A stretch of 64,000 bases of DNA, taken from positions 2,542,001-2,606,000 of the forward strand of contig NZ_CP082945.1 of the NCBI RefSeq assembly GCF_019933235.1, read 5' to 3'. The notes under the pieces are model-generated. The model was not told the origin of the DNA. It searched no databases and saw only the letters and a list, made by a program, of their open reading frames with translations. Source of the stretch: Streptomyces angustmyceticus (GTDB lineage Bacteria; Actinomycetota; Actinomycetes; Streptomycetales; Streptomycetaceae). Numbering within the stretch: position 1 is the stretch's first letter; the number at the start of each line of letters is the position of its first letter. A program made the translations under genes and the position numbers. Below are positions 10,437-17,896 of the stretch, one piece after another.

Positions 10437-11047
10437 GACTTTCCTCCTTCTCGGACGTACATCTCCGGTACCGGCCGCCTCAGTTGGGACAGCCCTACCT
10501 GGGATGGGAGAAGTGCTACGTCCTCGGGAAGGAGAGCGCCTGTCTCGGAGGCACATCGTGTTCCGAACACCGGCGATCACCCCCGAGCGACAACCACTGG
10601 CCACGCTCTCGCGCAACCTCACCGGACAGGCCCTGCCGGGTGGGGCAGAGACCCCCCTGTCCACGCCGGCGGCACCTGCCGCCGACCACTCGGTGGGGAC
10701 CCAAGTACCCCGCGACACCGACCGGATGCCGGGCTGCGGGAATGGACCGAGCGTGGCCGATCGTGGTCCATTCGGGGCCGCCGCACAAGGGGCTCGTTAC
10801 TTGCGGGTAACGGCCCGATAAACACGCCACGACCCACCGAAACCAACCGGACACACTCGGTCGCCACTAACGGTGAGGGGACATTGGGCAATTGCGGACA
10901 CAGCGCCACAAGGGGGCCGCTCAGGCTTACTTGAAGTAACAGCGGCCACGTTTACCAAGTTTTGGTAAAACGTGGCCGCTCTGTCGTTTGTTCGGGCAAC
11001 GCGCGGTGGTCGTACTGGTCAGAAGCGGGCGAGTGCGAAGACAGCGG
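10437..11047. other. Intergenic region, no supported gene
   Basis: About 610 bases between the DUF6230 start and the thioredoxin-like gene stop, both minus strand. Besides the terminator at 10941-10980 it holds a short palindrome TTACTT-G-AAGTAA (10927-10939) and GTGTTC-C-GAACAC (10558-10570). Open frames here lack codon bias and ribosome sites. The DUF6230 promoter must lie in its left part. Confidence 0.6.
10941..10980 (-). terminator. Terminator downstream of the thioredoxin/TPR gene
   Basis: AGCGGCCACGTTT (10941-10953) pairs perfectly with 10968-10980, continued by ACCA/TGGT. It lies ~70 bases past the stop of the 11048-12022 gene. It is notably more AT-rich at its tip than its surroundings. 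Confidence 0.75.
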
Positions 11048-12022
11048 TCAGAACAGCACCCGGGCCAGCGCGGTACGCGCCGCCGTCACCCGCGGATCCT
11101 CCGCGCCGATGACCTCGAACAGCTCCAGCAGCCGCAGCCGCGCGGCCTCCCGGTCGTCCCCCGCCGTCCGCTTCACCACGTCGACCAGCCGGCCGAACGC
11201 GTCCTCGACGTGCCCGCCGACCAGATCGAGATCCGCGGCACGGATCTGCGCCTGGACGTCGGCCGGGCTCTCCGCGGCCTCCTTGCGCACCGCCTGCGGG
11301 TCGAGATCCTGCACCCGGCGCAGGAGTTCGGCCTGCGCCAGACCGAGCTTGGCCTCCGGGTTGGCCGGGTCGTCGTTGAGCACGTTCTTGTACGCCTGGA
11401 CGGCACCGCCCAGATCGCCCGAGTCCAGCGCCTGGTTCGCGGCCTCCAGCAGGGCGTCGTAGGGGCCGGCCGGCGCCGGGGCCTCGGCCTCCTGCTCCGC
11501 CGCGCCCGCGTCCTGCGGGTCGAGCGGCGCCCCCACGATGCCGAACTGCTGCTCGGCGGCCTGCACCAGCTGGTCGAGCACCTGACGGATCTGCGACTCC
11601 GGGGCCGCGCCCTGGAACAGCGGGATCGGCTGCCCCGCGACGACCGCGAAGACCGCCGGGATGCCCTGCACCCCGAACTGCTGGAACAGCATCTGGTTGG
11701 CGTCGACGTCGATCTTGGCCAGCACGAACTTGCCGGCGTACTCCCCCGCGAGGCGCTCCAGCAGCGGACCCAGCTGCTTGCACGGCTCGCACCACTCGGC
11801 CCAGAAGTCGATGACGACCGGGACCTCGGTCGAGCGCTGCAGGACGTCCTGCTGGAACCCCGCCTCGTCGACGTCGAACACCAGGCGGGCACCGCTCGCG
11901 GGCGCCCGGCCGGTACGGGCGGCCTCGGCGCGTGCCTGCTCCGCCTTCTGCTTCGCTTCCCCCGCCGCCTTCACCGCTGCGAGGTCGACGACTCCACTCA
12001 TGGACATGTTGCGTGGCTGCAT
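11048..12022 (-). CDS. Thioredoxin-domain TPR co-chaperone, YbbN/CnoX-like
   Basis: A 324-residue cytosolic protein with an N-terminal linker, a thioredoxin domain (about residues 45-160) and C-terminal tetratricopeptide-like helices (about 190-324), the layout of YbbN/CnoX co-chaperones. The thioredoxin site is WCEPC with both cysteines (Cys78, Cys81), so a redox-active dithiol is possible. E. coli YbbN lacks the first Cys. The cis-Pro region is QGIPAVFAVVAGQPIP. A GGAGG 8 bases before the first ATG supports the start at 12022. It is transcribed divergently from the TetR gene, alone before the terminator at 10941. Confidence 0.9.
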   Translation of the reverse strand: MQPRNMSMSGVVDLAAVKAAGEAKQKAEQARAEAARTGRAPASGARLVFDVDEAGFQQDVLQRSTEVPVVIDFWAEWCEPCKQLGPLLERLAGEYAGKFVLAKIDVDANQMLFQQFGVQGIPAVFAVVAGQPIPLFQGAAPESQIRQVLDQLVQAAEQQFGIVGAPLDPQDAGAAEQEAEAPAPAGPYDALLEAANQALDSGDLGGAVQAYKNVLNDDPANPEAKLGLAQAELLRRVQDLDPQAVRKEAAESPADVQAQIRAADLDLVGGHVEDAFGRLVDVVKRTAGDDREAARLRLLELFEVIGAEDPRVTAARTALARVLF

Positions 12023-12304
12023 GGGTCCATCCTCCCCCCTGGGCGGTCCGTTCCGAAAAGCGATCCGGAAAGCGGTGCGGTCGGCGACGCGATCGGTCGT
12101 GCGGCGGTGCTGCGGATTGCCGGTCCGGTGACGGGCACCGGGCCGTGTACCGGGCGCCGCACCCCGTCCGTACGCCCCGCCGGGATGCCGGCGTACGTCC
12201 GGGACAGCTGCCCGTGGTGGTCCCGAGGAGGACCGGTGTGCGGTCCGGTAAAGGACCGTCGTGCGCGGCCCCGGGTCCCCACCCGCGGCCTGTGGCTGTC
12301 GCTC

Positions 12305-12327
12305 TTACGCTACGACCCGTAGCGTAA
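12305..12327. promoter_or_regulatory. Inverted repeat, candidate TetR operator
   Basis: TTACGCTAC-GACCC-GTAGCGTAA is a perfect 9-bp inverted repeat with a 5-base spacer in the 390-base divergent region (12023-12412) between the thioredoxin-like gene and the TetR gene. Size and symmetry fit a TetR-family dimer site. No other gene is visible in this intergenic region. Confidence 0.5.
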
Positions 12328-12384
12328 CTCGCCGTCGCCCCCGGACCACAACCGGTTCCGGCCCCGACGGGAGTGATCTGCCTC

Positions 12385-12402
12385 ACGGGAGGCACCTCCC
12401 GT
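12385..12402. promoter_or_regulatory. Second inverted repeat next to the TetR start
   Basis: ACGGGAGG-CA-CCTCCCGT is a perfect 8-bp inverted repeat ending 10 bases before the TetR ATG at 12413. It could be an autoregulatory operator. Since CCTCCCG occupies the place where a ribosome site would be, a structural role in the mRNA is the alternative. Confidence 0.4.
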
Positions 12403-12412
12403 ACTGCCCGGT

Positions 12413-13069
12413 ATGGTCGCCCGCATGCACCACTCCGCCAGTCCCCGGAAGGGCCGCACGGGCCGCCCGCGCAGCGCCGAGACCGATTTCGCGATCCTGC
12501 GCGCGACCCGTGCCGCACTCGTCGATCTCGGCTGGGGGCGGCTCACCATGAGCGAGGTGGCGGCGCGGGCCGGTGTCGCGAAGACGACGCTCTACCGGCG
12601 CTGGGCCAACAAGAACGAGCTCGTCGTGGACGCCGTGGCGGTCCTCTTCGACGAGCTCGAACTCCCCGACCGGGGCTCCTTGCAGTCCGACATCGAGGGT
12701 GTGGTGCTGCAGTTCGGGGCGCTGCTGGCCCGGCCGGAGACCAAGACGGCGCTGATGGCCGTGGTCGCCGAGTCCACCACCGACGAGGCGCTGCGCGAAC
12801 GCATCCGCTCGGCGATCGTCGACCGGCAAAAACGGCTGGTCCTGCTCGGCCGCTCGCGCGCCCAGGCCCGCGGCGAGCTGCCCCCGGACTCCCCCGGCAC
12901 GGAGGGCGAGCGGGCCGCCACCCGCAACATGGACCTGATCTTCGACGTGATCGCCGGGGCGATCGTGCACCGCACCCTGGTCAGCGGCGAGCCCGTGGAC
13001 GCCGCGTGGGGGCGCGACTTCACCGCCCTCTTCCTCACCGGGCTCTCCGGCCTGGACGGTCAGGACTGA
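12413..13069 (+). CDS. TetR family transcriptional regulator
   Basis: A 218-residue one-component repressor. After a basic lead (KGRTGRPRSAETD), a TetR_N helix-turn-helix spans about residues 22-68, with MSEVAARAGVAKTTLYRRWAN as the recognition core. The rest is a helical ligand/dimer domain resembling the TetR_C group common in Streptomyces. ATG at 12413 or 12425 (MHHSAS) is possible; neither has a good Shine-Dalgarno. Two inverted repeats upstream suggest autoregulation and possibly control of the divergent thioredoxin-like gene. Ligand unknown. Confidence 0.9.
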   Translation: MVARMHHSASPRKGRTGRPRSAETDFAILRATRAALVDLGWGRLTMSEVAARAGVAKTTLYRRWANKNELVVDAVAVLFDELELPDRGSLQSDIEGVVLQFGALLARPETKTALMAVVAESTTDEALRERIRSAIVDRQKRLVLLGRSRAQARGELPPDSPGTEGERAATRNMDLIFDVIAGAIVHRTLVSGEPVDAAWGRDFTALFLTGLSGLDGQD

Positions 13070-13148
13070 GCCCGGGAGACGGGCGCACCGGGCGCCGGTG
13101 CGGGGTCGGCCGCGGCGCGGCACCGGCGTGCCCCGCCGCGGCGGCGGA

Positions 13149-14153
13149 TCAGACCTGGTAGCGGTCCGCGGCGAACAGGTGGAGGTTCTCCGCCACCCAC
13201 TCCGAGGTCCGCTTCAGCCCCTCCTCCAGGGACACTTCCGGCCGCCACGAAGCCCATTCGCGGGCCCGGGAGTTGTCCGACAGCAGCCGCTCGACCTCGC
13301 TGCCCGCGGGCCGCAGCCGCGCGGTGTCCACCACCACCTCGGCGTCCCGGCCGGAGGCCGCTGCCAGTGCCTCGGCGAGCGCCCCGATGGCGATCTCCCG
13401 CCCGGTGCCCAGGTTGACGACCTCGCCCAGCGCCCGGTCGCAGCCGGCCAGCGCCAGGAACCCGGCCGCGGTGTCCGTGACGTAGGTGAAGTCGCGGGTC
13501 GGGGTGAGCGAGCCCAGCTTGATCTGCCGGGCGCCGGAGTGGAGTTGGGCCAGGATCGTGGGGATCACGGCGCGCGCGGACTGCCGGGGGCCGTAGGTGT
13601 TGAACGGGCGCACGACCGTCACCGGCAGTCCGAAGGCGTGCCGGTGCGACAGCGCCATCATGTCCGCGCCGATCTTCGAGGCGGAGTACGGCGACTGCGG
13701 CTGCAGCGGGTGGTCCTCGCCGATCGGCGCGGTCAGCGCGGTCCCGTAGACCTCGCTGGTGGAGGTGTGCACCAGCCGCCGCACCGCGTGCCGGCGGCAG
13801 GCTTCGGCGACGTTCTCCGTCCCCACCACGTTCGTCTGCACATACGCGCCCGGCGAGTCGTAGCTGTACGGGATCCCGATCAGCGCGGCCAGATGGAAGA
13901 CCGTGTCGCAGCCCGCGACGGCGTCCGACACCCGGCCCGCGTCCCGCACGTCGCCCGCCACCATCTCGACCCCGGAGCCCGGTCCGAGATGACGCGCCAG
14001 ATTTCCCTTTTCGGCGTACGGCTTGTAATGGACGAACGCGCGCACCTCGGCGCCGGCCGCCACCAGCATGTCGACCAGGGTCGAACCGATGAACCCCTCG
14101 GCCCCGGTGACCAGGACCCGGCGGCCCGTCCACTGCTGCGTGCTGCTGCTCAT
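13149..14153 (-). CDS. NAD-dependent sugar-nucleotide 4,6-dehydratase/epimerase, LegB-like
   Basis: An extended short-chain dehydrogenase of 334 residues. The Rossmann motif is GAEGFIG at residues 17-23. The active site is TSTSEVYG (Thr132, Glu134) with Tyr156-x3-Lys160 in SPYSASKIGAD; the Glu is what 4,6-dehydratases use besides Thr/Tyr/Lys. RPFNTYGPRQSARAVIPT and TRDFTYVTDT closely match LegB-type UDP-GlcNAc 4,6-dehydratases of the legionaminate pathway, so a UDP-4-keto-6-deoxy-hexosamine product is plausible. An epimerase role cannot be excluded. The ATG has GGAG upstream and overlaps the upstream murG-like stop as ATGA, so expression is coupled. No aminotransferase or NeuB-like enzyme is nearby. 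Confidence 0.85.
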   Translation of the reverse strand: MSSSTQQWTGRRVLVTGAEGFIGSTLVDMLVAAGAEVRAFVHYKPYAEKGNLARHLGPGSGVEMVAGDVRDAGRVSDAVAGCDTVFHLAALIGIPYSYDSPGAYVQTNVVGTENVAEACRRHAVRRLVHTSTSEVYGTALTAPIGEDHPLQPQSPYSASKIGADMMALSHRHAFGLPVTVVRPFNTYGPRQSARAVIPTILAQLHSGARQIKLGSLTPTRDFTYVTDTAAGFLALAGCDRALGEVVNLGTGREIAIGALAEALAAASGRDAEVVVDTARLRPAGSEVERLLSDNSRAREWASWRPEVSLEEGLKRTSEWVAENLHLFAADRYQV

Positions 14154-15313
14154 GCTGACTCCTTCATCGTGGGGTGGTGGTGGACCTGCGGGTGACCGGC
14201 GAGCGCCAGCACCTTGTCGGCCAGCAGGCCGGCGGCCCGCGCATGGGTGCCCGGGTCGGCGGCCGCGGCCATCGCGGCGAGCCGGGCGGGGTTGTCGAGA
14301 AGCGGGGTGACCAGCGCGTCCAGCCGCTCCGCCGTGGTCTGCGGGTCGGGCAGCAGCAGCGCCGCCCCGGCGTCCGAGAGCACCCGGGCGTTATGGGTCT
14401 GGTGGTCGCCCGGCGCGTGCGGATACGGCACGAGGACGGCCGGCATCCCGATGGTGGCCAGCTCGGCGACGGTCGCCGAACCGGCCCGGCACACCACCAG
14501 ATCGGCGGCGGCGTACGCCAGGTCCATCCGGTCCAGGTACGGCACCGCCTCGGCGACCGCGTCCCCGCCGTTGGCCGCCAGGAGGGCCTTCGTCTCCTCC
14601 AGGGCGGCGGGCCCGGTCTTGATCAGCAGCCGCAGGTCGGTGCGCGCCCGGTGGCGTCCTGCCAGGCCCACGGCCGCCTCGTTCAGCCGGGCCGCCCCCA
14701 GGCTCCCGCCGTTGACCAGCAGCAGCCGTGCCCCGTCCGGCACGCCCAGGGCCCGGCGGGCGGCCGGCCGCAGCCCCGCCCGGTCCAGTTCGGCCAGCGG
14801 GCCCACCAGCGGCATCCCCACCGTCTGCGCCCGTTCCCCGCCCGCCAGGTGCGCGCGGCTGCGGTCGAAGGCGAGGGCGATGTGCGGGGTGAGCCGGGCC
14901 GCGAACTTGTTGGCCCGGCCCGGCACCGCGTTGGACTCGTGGACCAGGCTCGGCAGCCCGGCCAGCTTGGCCCCGACGATCACCGGGGCGCTCGGATAGC
15001 CGCCCATACCGACCGCGACCTGGGCTTTCTGCTCCTTGAGGATCGTCCGGCACTGGGCACCCGAGCGCAGCAGCGCGGCCGGCAGCAGATAGCGTCGGGC
15101 GCCGAGCGAGGGGTCGAAGGGGATCATGTCGACGGTGTGCAGCCGGTATCCGGCCCGCGGGATCAACCGTGTCTCCAGGCCGCGTTCGGTCCCGACGAAG
15201 GAGATCACCGCATCGGGCACCGCCCGGCGGAGCGCGTCGGCGAGAGCGAGGCCGGGATAGATGTGTCCGCCGGTGCCGCCCGCACCGATCACGACAGAGA
15301 GTGGTGTGCGCAT
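14150..15313 (-). CDS. MurG-like UDP-GlcNAc transferase (probable second copy)
   Basis: A 387-residue GT28-family glycosyltransferase. MurG signatures in order: GGTGGHIYP (residues 12-20), VGMGGYPSAP, HESNAVPGRANK, VNGGSLGA, and the C-terminal donor site VCRAGSATVAEL with GDHQTHNARVL. MurG adds GlcNAc to lipid I to form lipid II at the inner membrane face. Here it lies outside any division/cell-wall cluster and is coupled to a sugar-nucleotide dehydratase, so it may be a specialised paralog using a modified donor or acceptor; that is inference. The ATG at 15313 has no clear ribosome site and lies just inside the divergent promoter holding an OmpR-type direct repeat. Confidence 0.85.
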   Translation of the reverse strand: MRTPLSVVIGAGGTGGHIYPGLALADALRRAVPDAVISFVGTERGLETRLIPRAGYRLHTVDMIPFDPSLGARRYLLPAALLRSGAQCRTILKEQKAQVAVGMGGYPSAPVIVGAKLAGLPSLVHESNAVPGRANKFAARLTPHIALAFDRSRAHLAGGERAQTVGMPLVGPLAELDRAGLRPAARRALGVPDGARLLLVNGGSLGAARLNEAAVGLAGRHRARTDLRLLIKTGPAALEETKALLAANGGDAVAEAVPYLDRMDLAYAAADLVVCRAGSATVAELATIGMPAVLVPYPHAPGDHQTHNARVLSDAGAALLLPDPQTTAERLDALVTPLLDNPARLAAMAAAADPGTHARAAGLLADKVLALAGHPQVHHHPTMKESA

Positions 15314-15336
15314 GGCCGCCACGCTCGCGATACGCC

Positions 15337-15353
15337 CTAAGAAGCTTCTAAGA
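15337..15353. promoter_or_regulatory. 11-bp-spaced direct repeat, candidate response-regulator site
   Basis: CTAAGA occurs at 15337-15342 and again at 15348-15353, one helical turn apart, in the 57-base divergent region between the murG-like gene and the response-regulator gene. Tandem half-sites at 11-bp steps are how OmpR/PhoB-family regulators bind. The 10-bp palindrome AGAAGCTTCT lies between them. It could control both directions. Confidence 0.55.
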
Positions 15354-15370
15354 GAGGTGTTTGGCAGCCT

Positions 15371-16093
15371 ATGTCCATGCCGCCCACGCCCCAGAACACC
15401 CCGGCCCCCAAGATCCTCGTCGTCGACGACGAACCGGAGGTACGCGCCGCCGTCGAGGACGGCCTCGCCGTGGAGGGCTACACGGTACGGGGCGCCGCCG
15501 ACGGCCTGGCCGCCCTCTCGGAGGTCGCCGGCTGGCAGCCGGACGTCCTCGTCCTGGACGTGATGATGCCCGTCCTGGACGGCCTGGCCGTCTGCCGCCG
15601 GCTGCGCGCCCTCGACGACCGCACCCCGATCCTGGTGCTGACCGCGCTGGACTCGGTCAGCGAACGGGTGGACGGGCTCGACGCCGGAGCCGACGACTAC
15701 CTCGTCAAACCGTTCGCCCTGGACGAGTTGGTGGCCCGGGTGCGGGCCCTGCTGCGCCGGGCCTCGGCCACGACCGCCGAGGACACCCGGCTCTCCTTCG
15801 GCGACCTGGTCGTCGACCCCGTGACCCGCACCGGCCACCGGGCGGGCCGGCCGCTGGAGTTCAGCCGCACCGAGTGGGCGCTGCTGGAACTGCTGCTGCT
15901 GCACCCCGGGCAGGTGCTGCCGCGCGAGATGATCCTGGAGCGCGTCTGGGGCCGCGACTTCGGCCCCGACTCCAACTCCCTGGCCGTCTACGTCGGTTAC
16001 CTGCGGCGCAAACTGGAGGCGGGCGGCGAGCCCCGGCTCGTCCACACCGTGCACGGGGTGGGCTACCGCCTGGACCACGCGGAGGGCGCGTGA
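15371..16093 (+). CDS. OmpR/PhoB-family response regulator
   Basis: A 240-residue regulator: receiver domain (about residues 14-125) with acidic pocket VVDDE and phospho-acceptor Asp63 in VLVLDVMMP, and conserved Lys in DYLVKPFAL. A winged-helix DNA-binding domain (about 140-235) follows, ending HTVHGVGYRLD. No ribosome site precedes the ATG. It overlaps the sensor kinase start by GTGA. The nearest likely target is its own divergent promoter, which carries an 11-bp direct repeat. Confidence 0.93.
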   Translation: MSMPPTPQNTPAPKILVVDDEPEVRAAVEDGLAVEGYTVRGAADGLAALSEVAGWQPDVLVLDVMMPVLDGLAVCRRLRALDDRTPILVLTALDSVSERVDGLDAGADDYLVKPFALDELVARVRALLRRASATTAEDTRLSFGDLVVDPVTRTGHRAGRPLEFSRTEWALLELLLLHPGQVLPREMILERVWGRDFGPDSNSLAVYVGYLRRKLEAGGEPRLVHTVHGVGYRLDHAEGA

Positions 16094-17493
16094 CCGGCAC
16101 CCGCGGCCTGGGGGCCCGCTGGCGCCGCCGTCGGCCGCTGCGCGCCCGGCTGGCGCTGGCGGCCTCCGCCGCGGTGGCACTGGTCGCGATCGGCGTCTGC
16201 GCGGCCGCGTTCGTCCTCATCGATTACCAGATGACCCGCCAGCTCGACCGGAACCTGGCCCTGACGTCCACCGAGATCATGCGCGAGCGCCGGGACTGGG
16301 GCCCGACGCCGAGCGACACCCTCTGCCAGTACCCGGCCTCGTCCTGCTTCCAGATCGTGCCCTCCGACCCCGCCAAGGATCCGCGCAAGCCCTACGGGCT
16401 GCCCGTCTCCGACGCCACCCGGCAGGTCGCCGCCGGCCGGCGCGCGGCGTTCTACAGCGAGCTGGCCGTCGCCGGGCAGCCGGTCCGGATGTTCACCACG
16501 CGCGTGACGGGCAAGGACGAGGCGGTACAGGTCGCCCTGCGCTCCGACTCCGTCGACCGGAGCGTGGAGCAGGCCGCCTGGGCGCTGTCCGTCGTCGGCG
16601 GCGCCGGCGTCCTGCTGGCCGCCGCGCTCGGCTACTGGGTGTCCCGTACGGGCCTGGCCCCGGTCGCCCGGCTCACCGCCACCGCGGAACGCATCGCCGC
16701 CACCCGCGACGCCCGCCACCGCATCGAACTGCCCGCGGGCCCGCTCGCCCGGGAGGACGAGATCACCCGGCTGGCCACCAGCTTCAACACCATGCTCGGC
16801 GAGCTCGAACAGTCCGTCACGGCACAGCGCCGCCTGGTCGCCGACGCCTCCCACGAACTGCGCACCCCGCTGACCGCGCTGCGCACCAACGCCGAACTCC
16901 TGGCCCGCGCAAACCGCCTGACCGACGCCCAGCGCGACCGCGCCTCGGCCGCCCTGGGCCGCCAGCTGCGGGAGGTCACCACCCTCGTCAACGACCTGAT
17001 CGAGCTGGCCCGCGACGAGGAGCCGCAGCCCCTGGTGGAGCAGGTGCGCCCGGCGGCTCTCCTGGAGCACGCGGTGGGCGCGGCCCGCGAACACTGGCCG
17101 GAGATCACCTTCACCGCCGCCGTCGCGCCGTCCGCGGCCGACCGCACCGTCCCCGGCGTGCCGGCCCGCCTGTCCCGGCTGCTGTCCAACCTCCTCGACA
17201 ACGCCGCGAAGTTCTCCCCGCCGGGCGGCCCGGTCGACACCGAACTCACCTTCTCCTCGGGCGAGTTGAACCTGACCGTCCGCGACCACGGCCCCGGCAT
17301 CGCCGAGGCCGACCTCCCCCACGTCTTCGACCGCTTCTACCGCGCCGAGGCGGCCCGCGCCCTGCCCGGCTCCGGCCTGGGCCTGGCCATGGCCCGCCAG
17401 ATCGCCCGCGCCCACGGCGCCGAACTCACCGCCGAACGGGCCCCGGGCGGCGGCGCCCTGTTCCGCCTGCGGCTGCCGGCCGGGGCGGCGTAG
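16090..17493 (+). CDS. Sensor histidine kinase with extracytoplasmic cysteine pair
   Basis: A 467-residue membrane kinase with two membrane segments (about residues 22-46 and 162-185) bracketing a ~115-residue extracytoplasmic sensor. A HAMP linker, HisKA with His255 in ADASHELRTPLTA, and a C-terminal ATPase with N-box LLDNAAKF and G-boxes DHGPGI and GSGLGLA follow. The sensor has two cysteines seven residues apart (Cys79, Cys86, in TLCQYPASSCF), which may form a disulfide; a redox or protein-folding input is a reasonable guess. GTG at 16090 overlaps the regulator stop, giving a coupled pair. Confidence 0.92.
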   Translation: MTGTRGLGARWRRRRPLRARLALAASAAVALVAIGVCAAAFVLIDYQMTRQLDRNLALTSTEIMRERRDWGPTPSDTLCQYPASSCFQIVPSDPAKDPRKPYGLPVSDATRQVAAGRRAAFYSELAVAGQPVRMFTTRVTGKDEAVQVALRSDSVDRSVEQAAWALSVVGGAGVLLAAALGYWVSRTGLAPVARLTATAERIAATRDARHRIELPAGPLAREDEITRLATSFNTMLGELEQSVTAQRRLVADASHELRTPLTALRTNAELLARANRLTDAQRDRASAALGRQLREVTTLVNDLIELARDEEPQPLVEQVRPAALLEHAVGAAREHWPEITFTAAVAPSAADRTVPGVPARLSRLLSNLLDNAAKFSPPGGPVDTELTFSSGELNLTVRDHGPGIAEADLPHVFDRFYRAEAARALPGSGLGLAMARQIARAHGAELTAERAPGGGALFRLRLPAGAA

Positions 17494-17541
17494 GAGGCCC
17501 TCCCCGATCCGCCCCGCATCGGACGACGCCCCCGGGGACGC

Positions 17542-17880
17542 TCACCGGCCCCCGCCGGCCTCCTTCTCCGCGGCCTTCTCCTCCACCGCCGTACGGACCG
17601 CCTGCCGGTCCCGCGGCGACATCGACCGCCAGCTCTCCCGCATCCCGGACAGCCCGTCGGTGAGCGCGCGGTGGCCGGACGGGTCGTCGAGCACGTCCTT
17701 GAGTTCGAGCCGCCCGCCGAGCACCTTGCGGGCGAGCTCCTGAAGTGCGGACGGGGCCGACGAACTGCTCCGGACGGCCCGCAGGGACGCGGTGAGGTGC
17801 TCGTTCTGCTCTTCGGTCAGATCCTTCTCCTCGACGGGGTAGTCACGGTCGCCGGGGGCGGGGAGGCTGCTGCTGCTCAT
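17542..17880 (-). CDS. Small acidic protein at the end of the WXG100/CpnT-like cluster
   Basis: A 112-residue soluble protein, rich in Glu, Asp, Ser and Arg, with no signal or membrane segment and no family I recognise. The middle (LQELARKVLGGRLELKDVLDD) and end look helical. It begins MSSSSLPAPGDRDYPVEEKD with GAGG upstream, 16 bases after the CpnT-like gene, so it is likely in the same operon. Its place next to a type VII substrate would suit a chaperone, antitoxin or co-secreted partner; none is shown. Confidence 0.7.
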   Translation of the reverse strand: MSSSSLPAPGDRDYPVEEKDLTEEQNEHLTASLRAVRSSSSAPSALQELARKVLGGRLELKDVLDDPSGHRALTDGLSGMRESWRSMSPRDRQAVRTAVEEKAAEKEAGGGR

Positions 17881-17896
17881 GGTTCGGGGGTTCCTC

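Noticed and set aside
10558..10570. Palindrome GTGTTC-C-GAACAC as a LacI/GntR-type operator
   Set aside because: Only 6-base arms, no adjacent regulator gene, and expected by chance in this much sequence.
10927..10939. TTACTT-G-AAGTAA palindrome as an operator
   Set aside because: It sits beside a terminator downstream of the thioredoxin-like gene and ~490 bases from the next start, an unlikely control site.
13149..15313. A complete legionaminic or pseudaminic acid pathway
   Set aside because: Only the first dehydratase-like enzyme is present; no aminotransferase, acetyltransferase or NeuB-like synthase is nearby.
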